A DNA stretch of 64,000 bases from Linanthus parryae (taxonomy: Eukaryota; Streptophyta; Magnoliopsida; Ericales; Polemoniaceae): NCBI GenBank assembly GCA_023055425.1, contig JALGPY010000001.1, forward strand, positions 115,921,057-115,985,056. The letters are read 5' to 3'. Within the stretch, counting starts at the first letter, position 1, and the number at the start of each line of letters is the position of its first letter. The notes under the pieces were generated by a model. The model saw only the letters and a list, made by a program, of their open reading frames with translations, had not been told where the DNA came from and did no database searches. Positions 46,342-59,600 of this stretch are shown here, piece by piece. Both the position numbers and the translations under genes were made by a program.

Positions 46342-47134
46342 GCCACGTCATCAATCCACTAGTGTTCAAGGGTGTTTTCAAATATGACGTTTGGGCTTCC
46401 TTCAAATTGAGAAACTAGAGGATGATACTATGTCCCTATAGGTTATTTGTGTTTAACCCTCTATCTCATAACACCAACAATTAACTCAATAATTCATCAT
46501 CTTGTCATACTATCGTTTTCTGTAATGTAGACAAATGGTTTTAAATCACCATTCACAACTCATAACAACTCAACCAGTTAAGTTTATTGATTTATTGGCT
46601 ATGTTTCCAACTTTACCAGAAAATTGTTCAGCCAAATTTGCATCACATCTGCACCGTGCAAATTTGCATAACATTCATGACTATGTGGCCAGCATACCTA
46701 AAGTTATGAACCTGGCCAAATTTTCTTGATTAAATTCTTAGGATGATTCATTCAACTGTCTTAAGATTAGTCGACAAATGCTAACTAACGTACCTAAATG
46801 ACAAAGCTAACATGTAGCTAGCGCACCTAAATCATGAACATAGCCAAAATGTTATGACTAAATTGTGGTGCATGCTCTACGAGAACTATTCATTGGTTGT
46901 TCCACGAGAAGTGGACGCCGGTGGTACCTAAATTGATCAAAATTGGCCAAATTTGCATGATTAAATTGCCCGCGTGGAAAAAATGTGGCTTGAGATGTTT
47001 TAATCACCTTCGAAATCACAAAATCAATTAGGAATGGAACCAACCACCTAACCCAATTTGATGAATAGATAATGAGGGTTTAACAACTAATATGTATGGT
47101 TGGCTGTGAACATTAACATAAATTATGTCCACAT

Positions 47135-47165
<31 letters not shown>

Positions 47166-47816
47166 GTTCACAACAAATATGTAATTATTCAATATAAGTG
47201 CCTGCATGTTGACAAATGATTAATGGCATGAACAGAAACCAGTAGCTTCTTCCCTGGACACTTCCCATCCCATAACTTCCAACACCAAAGATTCTTATTC
47301 ACAACTCATGACAAATAACTTGATAACTTTGATAATTGTGTTCAGTTTTATACAATTTTTAGATAGGATTACATCATTTGGAACCATATCTTTGCCGGTA
47401 TCATATAATCTAAATAAAATTACTCTTTTGAATACTCCATTATTCGTTTTAAATATGAAGCAACTACAGTAGAAAATAGTTTGGAATTGGTTTGGTCCTG
47501 CATTCATATGGGTTGACCCTAACTAATTCATTTGAAGTATTAATGTCATATTATAATAACATATTAAATTTTATAGAGCCCGAAGATGTTTATTTATAGA
47601 GGCACCAGTGCATCGTCAATGCCTTCAGTGCACTACCCTTCACTAATTGTTGAACTCGAACTGTAAAAATGAAAAAAAAAAAGAAAAAAAAAAACTCGAA
47701 CTGTAAAGCATTCACAAAACGAACTTGACGATCCAGTTGACAAGTGCTGCGACTACTAACTATGACTCCTAATCCGTGATGAGATGATTTGACTTTAATA
47801 CTTCAAATGACTTGTA
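46342..47816. other. Intergenic DNA, no gene seen
   Basis: AT-rich sequence with no conserved frame. It contains an (ATTT)8 microsatellite at 47133-47164 and an A-rich tract near 47670-47690. Confidence 0.5.
47133..47164. repeat. (ATTT)8 microsatellite
   Basis: Eight perfect ATTT units. This is an ordinary simple repeat likely to vary in length between individuals. Confidence 0.95.
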
Positions 47817-48074
47817 CTACTCTGTCCCAGCTCTTGCCCATCATTGGGAATATTTGACTCGTATATGGGTCACTTTGACCGGGTGATTTTGATAGCAAAA
47901 TAATGCGATTTTTCGACAATTTTTTCACGCTGTTATAGAGCAACTTATACTCTACAACACCATGAAAAAATTATCAAAAAATTAAATTACTTTACTATCC
48001 AAATCACCGAGTCAAAGTGACCCAGTGAATAGTGGTAAAAGTCAAAATGAATGGGAAGAGCTGGGACAGAGGTG
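47817..48074. mobile_element. Stowaway-like foldback MITE, copy 2
   Basis: Termini are CTACTCTGTCCCAGCTCTT on the left and, on the minus strand, CACCTCTGTCCCAGCTCTT on the right. TA flanks both sides (47815-47816, 48075-48076). The inner arms CACTTTGACCGGGTGATTT and AAATCACCGAGTCAAAGTG pair almost perfectly. The TCTGTCCCA terminus resembles the Stowaway CTCCCTCCGTCCC consensus. Confidence 0.8.
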
Positions 48075-48246
48075 TAATTTTGTGAAATTACAGTTGAGCT
48101 CATTTTCTAACTCTATCAATCTAGAATGATTTGACAGTTTGACTTGGTTCATGCTTGTACGGTATATGATCATTAAAGTCCAACGCGAGATCCTGCACGA
48201 AAGGTATCATGGCTTCAAGCTTTGTTAATCTCAAGAATTCAAAATA

Positions 48247-48606
48247 TGTTTCTCTCTAGTTTTCTTCTATATTTCATGTGTTTGTTTCAATGTTGTACGT
48301 GCTTCTTGCCCAAACTTAAATGCTGTTTTTTTTTTTAAAAAAAAAGTACAACATGCTTTTTGTCAAATTCTTTTAATTTTGACTTCTTCACATGTGACCA
48401 TGTCACTTTGACTTGGTGATTTAAATAGCAGAACGATGCAATTTTTAACATTTTTTTCATAGTGTCGTAGAGTAAAACTTATTCTACAACATCACTATAA
48501 AAGTATCAAATTTTGACATTGTTTTGCTAATTAAATCATGAATCAAAGTGATATAGTGAATAATGGTTAAAATCCACACATGAAATACCTGAAAGGACGG
48601 AGAAAG
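48247..48606. mobile_element. Stowaway-like foldback MITE, copy 3
   Basis: The right end on the minus strand is CTTTCTCCGTCCTTTCAGG, close to the Stowaway terminus. The left end is decayed. TA dinucleotides flank the proposed limits. The core GTGTCGTAGAGTAAAAC with TTCTACAACATCAC matches copies 1 and 2. A T/A-rich stretch near 48325-48350 is probably an internal expansion. Confidence 0.65.
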
Positions 48607-48608
48607 TA

Positions 48609-50620
48609 CATAATCCAATTCATTTCGAAAAAGAGAATAATTTGAGAATCAGATTCCTCTATATATTTTACTGCGATTACTAGCTACATGTCAGTTAATT
48701 ATATAACACGACCCGGTGATTGTACTCGATTTGATTTGACTATTTGTATGCATGTCTATTGTCTTGATGAGTAGAAAGGGATGCAGAATGAAGAAGTAGG
48801 TGGAGTGTCGGTTACAAAACATATCAAATGCTGAAATATATTCAAAAGAATTATGGCCTGTAGCTTGCTTTTATTTACTTTTTAATAAAATACTAAAAAG
48901 AAAAGTATTATTGAAGTTAGATGTTATTTGATGCTTCTACTCTTCGGCAGCATTGTTGGACCAGTTTTGGTTTCATTTATTTATTTTAATAAGAGAAATC
49001 AAACTTGCACGATCGCAAGAAACTTCAAACTGTCCTTAGGTTGTTCCCCTCTGACAGGTGGTTAATATATTAATCATCAATTCCTGCCATTCAGGTTTTA
49101 TGGCAACCCATATTTATTATTTCTATTATTATTTTAGTTTTTACTTGAGATAATTAAATGAGACACAAGTCCACAAGATCTTGTTCCTTCATTTGGTGAG
49201 GGAATTCAAATTTGAATCTGAACATTTTTCTTAATTTTATGAATCTTTATTTGTTGTCTCCAATCTTTTTTGAGGGAAATTTCGAAAGTGGTAGCCAAAC
49301 CCAATTGATCCGTGATCATTACATTGTTAATCCAAAGAGGCGTTTCGACATAAAAACTAATATTACTTCAAGTAAAACCTCTACTAACAAACAAGTGAGC
49401 TGCTTTGTTACCTTCCGACTAACATGCATAATGTTCACCCCCTCAAAAAAAGTCATCAGAGTGCTACCTTTTATCAGCAGATTCTTCATGTTCATCGACT
49501 TCAATCTTGCCGTGGTTTTGAACCACCTAATAATGAAACACGGTGAGATAATTAAGGTGAACATTTTATCATATTTTTCAAAACATGTTTCAAACTTGAA
49601 ACTCAATGCGTATACATTTTATATGATACGAAATATGATGTATGACTTAACCGTTCATCGACTTCTCAATGATGACGTATCTCTCTCTCATGGTTCATCG
49701 ACTCCCCAATGAGCACGAAATGTTTACGAGAATTTTTGCAATGAGGTTCTATGTGGTTGGAAGTAAAATATGTTCATATAAAATATTTTCCTAATCTTCT
49801 TACCTGGTAAAATAATTTTCTTTAAAAAATCTAAAATGATTTACAAGTTTTAAATTTCAAGTCCGTTTTCAGATTGTGTAGAAGCCCTCCATCACCAATT
49901 ACAACTGTTGCTGCCATCACCTTTTCAACTCCTCCTGCCGCCACCACCTGACCCACTGCCACCTCCTCCAACCACCACCTCCACGTGCCCGCACCTCCTT
50001 CTGCAGGGCCCGTGGATTTAGTCAAGCCGCGCACAGACACCACGGTTCTAAAAGGAAATGGATGTTATTAAGAAGAAACAAAAGCAACATGATCTCACAA
50101 AGCTTGAAGGGTGTTTTTTTAGCAATTTCAATGCAAGGGTTATTTTGGACCAGCAAAAAACTGGTACCATGTCCAGTCTGTTTTCTTTTGACTCTCCAAC
50201 CAAACCACATAACCCAATTCATCATTAGACATTTTTTAATGAATTAAATATTTTGAAATTCCCAAATCTGTCTGCTTGACCTAGCTAATGCAACCCTACA
50301 TTTGATATTTACCTCGAGCACTCAGATTCATTATATTCTCTAGTCTCTTGTAAATTTAATCAAAATTAAACAAAAAAGTGAGCTCAGAAATAAAATTATT
50401 AAACAATTAAAAAATTAAATATTTATGTCTAATGAAGTTTTCCGTTAATCAATCACAGTCACCCTCAAATTACATTTTTTGAAAACACATGTCAGAAACC
50501 AAAAAATGAAAATGATTTTTTAAATTTTCAAGCTTTTTTTTTCTTGCTTCTTCCTCTTCCGAATGCAAGACATTACCTACTACTGATAAGTATATTACTC
50601 CCCACCAGCACCATTTCTCT
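48609..50620. other. Intergenic DNA and promoter side of the receptor-like kinase
   Basis: No conserved gene is visible. An open frame at 49212-49712 (166 codons) has skewed composition and no recognisable domain, and I treat it as chance. The last few hundred bases before 50620 should hold the kinase promoter; a pyrimidine-rich stretch precedes the presumed 5' UTR. Confidence 0.4.
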
Positions 50621-51285
50621 CATCTCCAAGACCTTTTTTGGTGTCTATTTGTTGTCATTGTCTTAAAGCACACCCACAAAACAGCTCTCTGTTTTGATTC
50701 TTGTGTGGGTTTTCAAGATATGGGTCTCTAATTCTGAAGGAACAGACAGAGGAACCCATTTGGGGAAATTGCTCAAGACCCACAAAGGTAATTGCTTTTC
50801 TGTGTAATGGTGATGATTTGGTGGTGGGTTCATCAAAAGTTAGGGTTTTATAGCTTCTGTTGCAATTTGAAATTCTGGGTTTTGGGGTTCTTGTTCATCT
50901 TTAATGAGGGTTTTAGAGTCCTGCTTCCTTTTCTTAAACTTGTGTTTCAAGAATTGCTAAGTCCTTCATACATGTCAATGCTTGCTGGTGTGAATGAGGT
51001 CACATTTTTAAATTTTCTTTTGATGCTTCTCTCAGGTCTCCTTTGGTTGTTGGTTGGCTTCTGGAATTTGGTCTTTGATAAACTGATTCAACCTGTGATC
51101 ATCTGAAGAGGTATGTGATATATATACATTTTTTTATATGTTGAATGATCCTTTGGTACTTATAATTGGTGTTTCTTGAACTGTTTGTGACCGAAAACGA
51201 TATAGTAGGACATATTCATGAACTATGAAAATTGATATGCATACACATGGACTATCTTGCAGGTTTATTTGTATCATTGGAAACA
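50621..51285 (+). other. Probable 5' UTR region with intron, receptor-like kinase
   Basis: A good acceptor (TATCTTGCAG at 51261) lies 24 bases before the kinase ATG. Matching donors are ACAAAG/GTAATT at about 50787 and GAAGAG/GTATGTG at about 51112. If the second is used, an ORF of 104 codons (50792-51106, hydrophobic) sits in the leader as an upstream ORF; if the first is used it is intronic. The sequence alone does not decide. Confidence 0.45.
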
Positions 51286-54246
51286 ATGACTGATCTCAAG
51301 ACGGGACTATCAAAGAGAACACATGTTCTGAATCTAAAAGTGTGGGAATTGATTGGAATTGGAATCTTTGTGGGGATTTTCATTGTGGTGATCTTTCTGC
51401 TGCTATCTTTTTTCCTCATGTCGCGGAAGAAAGCCAAAAGGCTTAGCGAAACACTCCCAGTTTCCCGAATCCCAACCGTGTCGAAGGACATCAAAGAGAT
51501 AAAGATGGAACATAATTTAGCTCACAATCTTCCGGACGGTGATTTCCTCATCTTCCACGATAAGGTTAATGAGAAAGATTCGGACAAGCTTCTGATTCAT
51601 CCCACAATAGACAAGATTAGGACTTCAGATTATAGCAATCAATCAGACTCCTTCAATACCTTAAAGAGGGATAGCGTGTCTTCCCCAACATTTGGTTTGT
51701 CCGAAACCTCTCAACTCGGTTGGGGTCATTGGTTTACTTTAAGGGATTTAGAAATCGCAACAAAGAGGTTTTCGAAAGAAAATGTTATTGGTGAGGGAGG
51801 ATATGGAGTTGTTTACCGTGGGATTCTAGCAAATGGGACTCATGTGGCTGTAAAGAAGCTCCTTAATAATCTGTAAGTTGCCAAACATGCTTCTTTTAGT
51901 TGTTTTTTCACATTTAGAGTCAACTTAGTTTTTGTGAAGCTATCCAACTTGTGTTATGGTGCTTTCTGATATGTTAATCGTAGAGGACAAGCAGAGAAGG
52001 AATTCAAGGTGGAGGTAGAGGCTATAGGTCATGTGAGGCATAAGAACTTAGTTCGTCTTCTGGGTTACTGCGTTGAAGGAACTCACAGGTACTAAATTGA
52101 TTATTTGAAACCTCTCGACGCTTTTCTGTTATTTTCGTTAATTTTTCTTCATTCTAAAAAGTATACTATAGTGTACATCACATCTTCAATATGTAAGAAA
52201 CTGGGAAAAATTGGAAATTGATTGCCACTATGGAACATGTTATGCATACTTACCAACAACTATACCTGCATATTCATTCTTTGACATTATGGGCAGATCC
52301 ACCTTGAGAAATTGGTCATAAATTCCCACTCGTGCTAGTTATATTCATCTAACCTCATTTATTATCTCAACCTAGCAACGGTGGCCTGTAAAATTCCTTT
52401 GCCTTGTCCCTTTCCATCTCTGACCCACGACTTTGACAATAGTGAAAAACCCTTCTTCTCTCTGGTTAATGTCTTCATATAACTGGTTAAATGTTTTCTT
52501 CTTGTCTTCATATAACCTTGTCTTCTTTCCATCTCCGTTTGGTTGGTGGTAAAACATTTTCCTGTAAAACTTTTTCCCTTGTTTTGGTGCTGTTTGGTTG
52601 GAGGTAAACTATTTTCCTGTGAAATGTTTTCCCTCAAATGATGTAAAATGAAGAACAACTCATACTAACACCTTCACCACCAATAACCACCACTACATCT
52701 TCGCCACCCATCACTGCCACTGCCGTCACGGCCCACTGTTTTGGCCAGTGTCAACCAAACACGAGAAAATAATTGCAGAAACAACTTTTTCACACAAATT
52801 TTTTTACGCGTAGAATATTTTCCCTTGTAGAATATTACTGCGAACCAAACAGAGCCTGAAAGTTGGAAGTTTCTCATTGTGATGGCCATGCTTCAGCATT
52901 TATTCCCTTAGCTCTAGGCTGAACTTTTGAGTCTGTCTCCAAAACTGAGCATTAATTGCTTTCAAACTATTCCAATAACTACATAGAAGTGTCGGTACAG
53001 TAGCTAGAACTGCTCTATAGTGCTTGAACCTAGGGAAATCATACCAAGTGACCTTTCGCAAATATACACATTTTACAATCCATTTCTATTACATTTCAGG
53101 ATGCTGGTTTACGAGTACGTCAATAATGGGAATTTAGAGCAATGGCTTCATGGAGCTATGCAGCAGTACGGATACCTAACTTGGGAGGCCCGCATGAAAG
53201 TCCTCCTTGGAACTGCTAAGGCGTATGTTTTTCCTCTTTAATCATTGTCACCCACGGCATTTCTACCCTTCATCTCCTCTTTACACACGTCCTAAATTCT
53301 CTTTCAGGCTCGCGTACTTACATGAAGCTATAGAGCCCAAAGTGGTGCACCGAGACATCAAGTCGAGCAATATACTAATAGACGATAGCTTTGATGCTAA
53401 AATATCTGATTTCGGATTAGCCAAGTTGCTTGGTGCTGGAAAGAGTCATATTACCACTAGAGTCATGGGTACATTTGGGTAAGCATTTTATAGACATTGG
53501 AATGGATAACCCATGAGATACATGTCCTGATAACTTATCTTTTTACAGATATGTCGCTCCAGAATATGCAAATAGTGGCCTCCTAAACGAGAAGAGTGAT
53601 GTATACAGCTTCGGGGTTTTGCTCTTGGAAGCAATTACTGGAAGAGATCCGGTAGATTATGGCCGCGCAGAGCAAGAGGTAAGCCCAATGACCCAAAAAA
53701 AAGAAAAAAAAATAAAAAAGCACAAAAAAAACGAAAAAAATTCACTCGTGTCTCGGATCATTTTGCTCATCCCACTTTTGGGTTTGGTCATTCTTGTAGG
53801 TAAACTTGGTTGATTGGCTGAAAATGATGGTTGGCAATAGGCGTTCAGAAGAAGTGGTGGATCCTGTCATTGAGGCGAAACCCTCTACAAGCGCACTTAA
53901 ACGGACACTTCTGACTGCTCTGAGGTGCGTCGACCCGGATTCCGAGAAGAGACCGAGAATGAGCCAAGTCGTCCGCATGCTCGAGTCGGAGGAATATCCC
54001 ATTCCGCGAGAGGTTTGATTATGATCTTTCATTTAGCAATGCCTTGTCTACCATATGCATTCCACAAATCAAAGTTACCATTCTTTTATTATCTTTCTAA
54101 GAAGTTTTGATGGTTTACAGGACCGGAGACGCTCAAGAAACAATGTGAAAAACGCGGACGTTGAAGCTCAAACGAAAGGTTCTGACACAGATAAGAGTGA
54201 AAATCCAAACCCAAGATCAGAAGGCAGAAGGAAGAGCAGACAATAA
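51286..54246 (+). CDS. Receptor-like serine/threonine kinase with a minimal ectodomain
   Basis: The model joins 51286..51872, 51984..52088, 53100..53222, 53308..53478, 53549..53678, 53800..54012, 54121..54246: 1455 nt, 484 residues, all GT-AG with consistent phases. The protein starts [20 protein letters not shown], has one membrane segment (about residues 20-45), then a basic stop-transfer stretch RKKAKR. A juxtamembrane region of about 100 residues precedes the kinase domain. Kinase motifs are all present: GEGGYGV at 169-175, VAVKK with Lys190, HRD with Asp288, DFG at 306-308, and GYVAPEY. Layout and HLGWG-like box ([20 protein letters not shown]) match the Arabidopsis At2g42960/At1g01540 group of membrane receptor-like kinases. 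It is probably an active RD-type kinase at the plasma membrane; ligand and partners are unknown. The last exon adds a basic, low-complexity tail. The 1-kb second intron holds a MITE-like insertion. Confidence 0.9.
52537..52857. mobile_element. Possible hAT-like MITE in kinase intron 2
   Basis: Two head-to-tail copies of GTTTGGTTGG plus GGTAAA and ATTTTCCTGT begin at about 52537 and 52591. The right end ACCAAACAGAGCC at about 52844-52856 is inverted to them. No clear target duplication was found, so limits are approximate. Confidence 0.35.
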
Positions 54247-55238
54247 TCAAAGAAACAAAGCATTTACTACAAGTTATTATGATGAAGTTAGGGAGGTCTC
54301 AACTTAAGGGGTCTTTTCTCAATTATTTACTTTCTATAACACGATAGAGAATTGTTTTTTTGCGTGATAAAGATGAATTTGGAAGTGAATAGAGCTACAA
54401 AGGATAGTTTGTAGTTTGTACAGATATTTGTGATTGTTATTTCATTTTTCGTTGAATACGTAGATAACTTAGAAGAGTGGACAAGGATTGTTAATCAGTT
54501 CCTGTTGTGTGAAATGAGGTTTGAGTTGTATCACAAAAGAACTAAGTACTCATCTAGTGAGAAAATACATCTTAAAGTTCTATTTATATTTGTTGTTTAA
54601 ATTTGTTGAGCAAATGTTAAATATCATGTAGATACTCCAATAGCATATAGAATTATTAAGGAAAGTTCTATGGGTTATGAGATTGGCCAAATGGTTGCAT
54701 TTAAGGTCTCTGGTTTTTAGAATCTGATTTTTCAGTCCATGTTTGAAATGAAGAGAAAGATAAAGATAAATAGTTTATTTTCGTCACAACCACATGTCGA
54801 GATATATCAGATACTACTTCTTAAGTCTCTTGGTTACCGGTCAATGTATCCCGTTTAATATCCCAGGGAAGAAAGGAGGTGATTATCAGGATACATTTCC
54901 CTAGTAGTGCTTAACATCGACCACACTAGTTAGAATTCTGAAAACCTGGCCAGGATAAACGAATGATGCACCTCTTAAATATCCTATGTAGCTTGGGCCT
55001 GTGAACTCTATGGTTGTGACCCTACTCTGATTTCATTTCCTGATGGCCAGACTGGAAACTGATAATCAATTGCGCGACACCACATCAAACTGTTTGAGAC
55101 TAGTTCAGGCTCGCTCACGGCCGCAATTAGGCCACTCAACAAGGAGAGCGCAATGGCAAGGGCAGCACTAATTCGAGCTCAGAAGGCGCGGTGACGGGGG
55201 AGAACGAGGGCTCGCCTGTTTGGGGCCACTCCGTGTTC

Positions 55239-55285
55239 TTTTTTTTTTTTTTTTTTTTTTTTGGGGGGGGGGGGGGTGGGGGGGG
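55239..55285. repeat. Poly-T followed by poly-G tract
   Basis: A run of 24 T passes directly into 14 G, one T, and 8 more G. Exact length is uncertain because such runs are error-prone. Confidence 0.85.
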
Positions 55286-55884
55286 CGCTCTGAACTGTTA
55301 TAGGATAGATGACATAATCATGATATTAGAAAAAATAGTAGTCAGCTCAATGGGGGTTAGGCCTTGGTGGAAGAACCCACGATTGTCGATAATCTGAACA
55401 TGCTATTCAACTCGCTGCTCTAAAACGGACCCTGGTTTTCATTCCTTACGCGGGGACAACCTTAGTTAATGCGTGTACGTTTGGCCATTCAACGACTCGT
55501 TTTCCGGCCTGTCTTGTCCTGAAAGTTAAAGTCAAAATAATTTTTGACACACACTTTTAGTCTGCTGTGTGACATTGATCAATCAAAGGCAAAGACAATT
55601 GAGCTGTTACTTTCTTGATAACTATAGAACAATCGAAGCTTCATCAGTCAATGGGTTGATATCGTGTTAGTTAGCACTTCCTAATCACAACTTGCCTTCC
55701 AGAAGAAATATAATCTAATCTCCTGTAAAAGTCTGGAGAAGACTATGATTAGAAGCTAAGAAATGACTTGTAATAAATTTAATTTAAAAAGCTGCTTATG
55801 CACTGGCATTTCGCTGTAACTTCGTTTGGGGCGTCTTACATGACAAGCGTGATTGGCTTTCATCGTACAACTACTTCCGTGTGA

Positions 55885-55914
55885 GGTCGCCCCTACGGCG
55901 TAGCTCACTTGGTA

Positions 55915-55945
<31 letters not shown>

Positions 55946-55980
55946 GTGTAACATTTTAAGCACCCTACCTTGCAACTCAA
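55885..55980 (+). repeat. 30-base poly-G next to a tRNA-like box A (SINE-like fragment?)
   Basis: GTAGCTCACTTGGTAG, which fits the box A of tRNA genes and tRNA-derived SINEs, is followed at once by 30 G residues (55915-55944) and then AGTGTAACATTTTAAGCACC. No convincing box B follows, so a functional tRNA is excluded. A truncated SINE with an expanded G run is one explanation. Confidence 0.3.
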
Positions 55981-56674
55981 GTGCCCTGGTTGACTGAAAC
56001 ATATCGCGCAATTTACCTCATAAACTATTTCCGGAAAGATATTTACCCACTATACTATTGTCGGGTCCCTAATAATATGAGGGGTACATACTTTTATGAG
56101 AAAACAGCAACCACAGAAAGTTATCGAATTGCTTGAAACATGGGCTTGGTCATGGATAAAAAAGGTTCTAACTTGATAGAAACATATCATCTACCCAAAT
56201 CAAATCCTGCATTGTCTTGGTCCGGAATGCAAAACCTCGAACTTGTAGTATTATAGTAGCTCTATAATATTACGACAATCTCTTCAAAACAATTCCAGAC
56301 AGAGCGAGTTCATTTATATTGTGCATATGAAGTTCTTGCGTTGCTGACAAAAAAACTATAAAACTATAATTGCAGATAGATACCGGACTATACATCGTTA
56401 CAAACCTCAATCCTTTCTGTAGAGTAATAGAGAAAATAAGAACACAAGGCTCTCACTTCTGACTCATAACAATGCGAGTACAAGCCAAATAAGAATAAAG
56501 GGCATATCATTCAAGTCGGGTGTATTGTGATTACAGAGAGAAAAGAACCAGTTTAGTTTCTTGATGAATGAAGGGTGCTGGTGGTAGGAAGTATATGATG
56601 CACAATGACCTGCTAACAAACAATTTTACACAGATAAAACTCAAAGTCACAAAAGGCTGATGGAAGTAGATACA

Positions 56675-59600
56675 CTAGTGTGGTGCGTCACTAGGAGGAC
56701 CGGTTCGAGCATTCAGTAATGGCTGGAGTGCTTTAACGACAATACTCATGTTGGGCCGGAAATCAGCTTCGTATTGCACACACAACGCAGCCACAGCAGC
56801 CATCTGTTCAATTTATAAGAAAATCACGAGAGGGCCAGGTCAGAAAACAAGAAATTCACGAGATCGTAAGTTGGAGAACAAAAGTAACTAGTGATGACAA
56901 AGTTATCAATCTATTTTTATGAATATTGAGGTTCTTCTGATGAATACCGAGTGCCCACGTGTTGGATTGATAATAGTCGCATAACGCACGTATTGAGAAC
57001 TAGAAATGACACAGTTATCAATCTAGTTATACAAATATTGAGGGTTTTCTTATGACTACCGAGTGCACATGTCTTAGATTGATATGGCAATTTGGAATGG
57101 CTGACAAGCCCGCTAATAAGCCTATCTTTTAGATTCTATCTACTTAATCAGCGTAGTTCATTTAAAGTTCCATATCCTCCAATGAGTGCTGTGTTTTTAG
57201 ATACACGGCTAAGAACATTTTATTCGTCCCATATTTGAACACAAAACTTGCTTTTGTGTTCATCTTTGACTGAGCTGCTGATTATGCTACTCATCCCGTG
57301 GAAACTAGGTTTAGGCTTTCTCACGATCAAAGATAAAATTTGTGCTTCTGAAATATTCTTCAATGTCTTCCGTGGACAAAAATGATCCGTGTGCTCTTAG
57401 TTCCATAGTGAACTTTTCAACACAGAGATATACTAGTCTTGGTTGCGTGTCCAATAAGACATGAAATAAAAGTTGCCAGAGCTATTACTATATACTCCCA
57501 TCACACAGAACTCAGAAACGGGGCGTTTTCTGTATATATGCGCGCCTATAACATGGGCCTTCATGACTTAAATATGAGAGAACATTGGTGTCTTATGGCT
57601 AAATGTTGTCACAATGGGGAGAACTGCATCTATTGTATAATTCAAATGCTTTGAAAATTTGGGTAAACTATTTACTAATCGGACAAGCTTTTGATCCGCA
57701 CATGTCAGAGGGATGCAAAAAGTGGTTCTATGCCTAAAATCGTAACATTTGTGTGCTTCAATGGAGTGCTTTATGTATTCTATCTTTAGCATTATGTTTA
57801 CTTGGTCCCAACTATGAGATCAAATATAACATTATTCTAAGAGATTAGCATAATTCTAAAGCAAATGTGCTGTACCTTTAGGCATTAATAGTTGTAAATA
57901 GAATTACACATGTTGTAATTTATGCATTATTCGTTGTACATCGGTGCATAATCGCAGTTTCACCTTGGAGCAATTTTGTACTAAGTAGGTTGGTTTTCAC
58001 TATTCAAATGCTAGATAAAGCATTAGCAATAGCATTTCCATTGGAGATGCTATCAGCATGTCGCAGAAGATAAAGGATCTTCTGCATATCACGTGAGTTT
58101 ATTTTTCCGTCAAAAGTAGTTATGCCTGTGCAGTTATAGGATCCAAGTATGTAGCATATTCAAAAGACCAACAAATTCCCAATGTTATTCATATCTGGTG
58201 AACTTGGTAGTAGAATAGGAAAGCAAATATAGGAGTGCATCATATTTGTAACAATATGTTTTCAATAGAAATTACCTTGGCAACTGCCTTGGGAGGGTAC
58301 TCTCCACCTAATCTACTGTCAACACACTGTTTCACCTTGTCTTCACTGAGTTTTGGTGTAGCCTACACAAATTTACATAAGAAATTGGTTAGATATAAAA
58401 TGATGACCAGAGAGCTGTAACAATAACACAAGATTACACAGATTAAAACATGCAAAGAAACAAAATGGCCAAGAGCAAGTGAGTACCCATGTCACAAGAG
58501 ACTGCTGTCCACGAGGCAATGTATGGTCAACAGGTTTACGCCCAGTCAAGAGTTCTAGGAGGACAACACCGAAGCTATAAACATCACTCTTTGAGCTCAG
58601 CTGTCCAGTCATTGCATATCTGCAGATCAAAATGATAAATTCAGAGAGCAGTGGATCTGTTTAAGATGCAAGCTTCAATGTGTGTGTCAGAGTGACAGTG
58701 AGAGAAAGACTCTGGGAGCAGAGAGTATCCCAGGTCAAACAGAACATGCAATTCATAATAGCATTTAGGCATCTTACTCTGGAGCATGATAACCAAAGGT
58801 TCCTAATACACGAGTAGAATGCAGACGTGCCGCCATATCAGGGGCTTGATTAGAAAGATCAAAATCTGCAATTTTTGCAACATCGTCATCAAAAAGCAGA
58901 ACATTGCTGGATTTGATGTCTCGATGGATAATATGAGGTTGTGCTTTTTCATGTAAATATTCGAGTCCTCTTGCAGCCCCAACCGCGATTTTAACCCTTT
59001 GCGCCCACGTCAGAACTGGACCAGGTTGTGCTCCCTTGACCCCTTTTCTTCCTACACCAACAAAGATAGGAACATTAAGCATATTTTGTAGCAAGTACGA
59101 AGCATTTGGCTTTTGATGAAAAGTACCCTTCGTAAGATAAACAGAAGTTAAGATATATAATTTAAGATATTTGCTTTTCAAACACATGTTTGCAAACATT
59201 TTCCTTTTGAGATCTAAATTTATTGTGTTGCTAGCATTTTCTACTCAAGACACATATAGTTAGTAGCAATCCACTCATCACATGCCTATTCTCAGATGGC
59301 ACTCTTTTTCTACAGAAAGTGACTCGAAGAGCATTTACTTCGAAAGTTTGGAAATCACCTTGGGAAGAAGTTGGAACCAATTTAAATAAGTGTCATACGT
59401 TGGCAGTAAGCATACAAGCAATCTGTAAAATCAACTTTGCAGCAAGAAGCTACAGTCATTTCTCATAACCGAACTTACACACACTAACCACAGGAAGGCT
59501 ATAACATATATTTATGGCTGACGAACTACAATCATAGTTGAGCAACAAAAAAGTAAAATGATTCCTAGTTCATTTAAGGAGTTAAGTCTTAATCATTTCC

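Larger units (their letters stand above)
54247..56674. other. Intergenic region between the two kinase genes
   Basis: This region contains the 3' flanks of both convergent kinase genes. No gene is visible. It holds two unusual homopolymer clusters (55239-55285 and 55915-55944) listed separately. Confidence 0.5.

Noticed and set aside
49212..49712. 166-codon ORF in the intergenic region
   Set aside because: No recognisable domain, an overlapping antisense frame of similar quality, and no splice or regulatory context; treated as chance.
58778..59051. DFD in place of the kinase DFG motif
   Set aside because: This is the normal form in PTI1-like kinases, with the following [17 protein letters not shown] block also typical, so it is not a damaged kinase.
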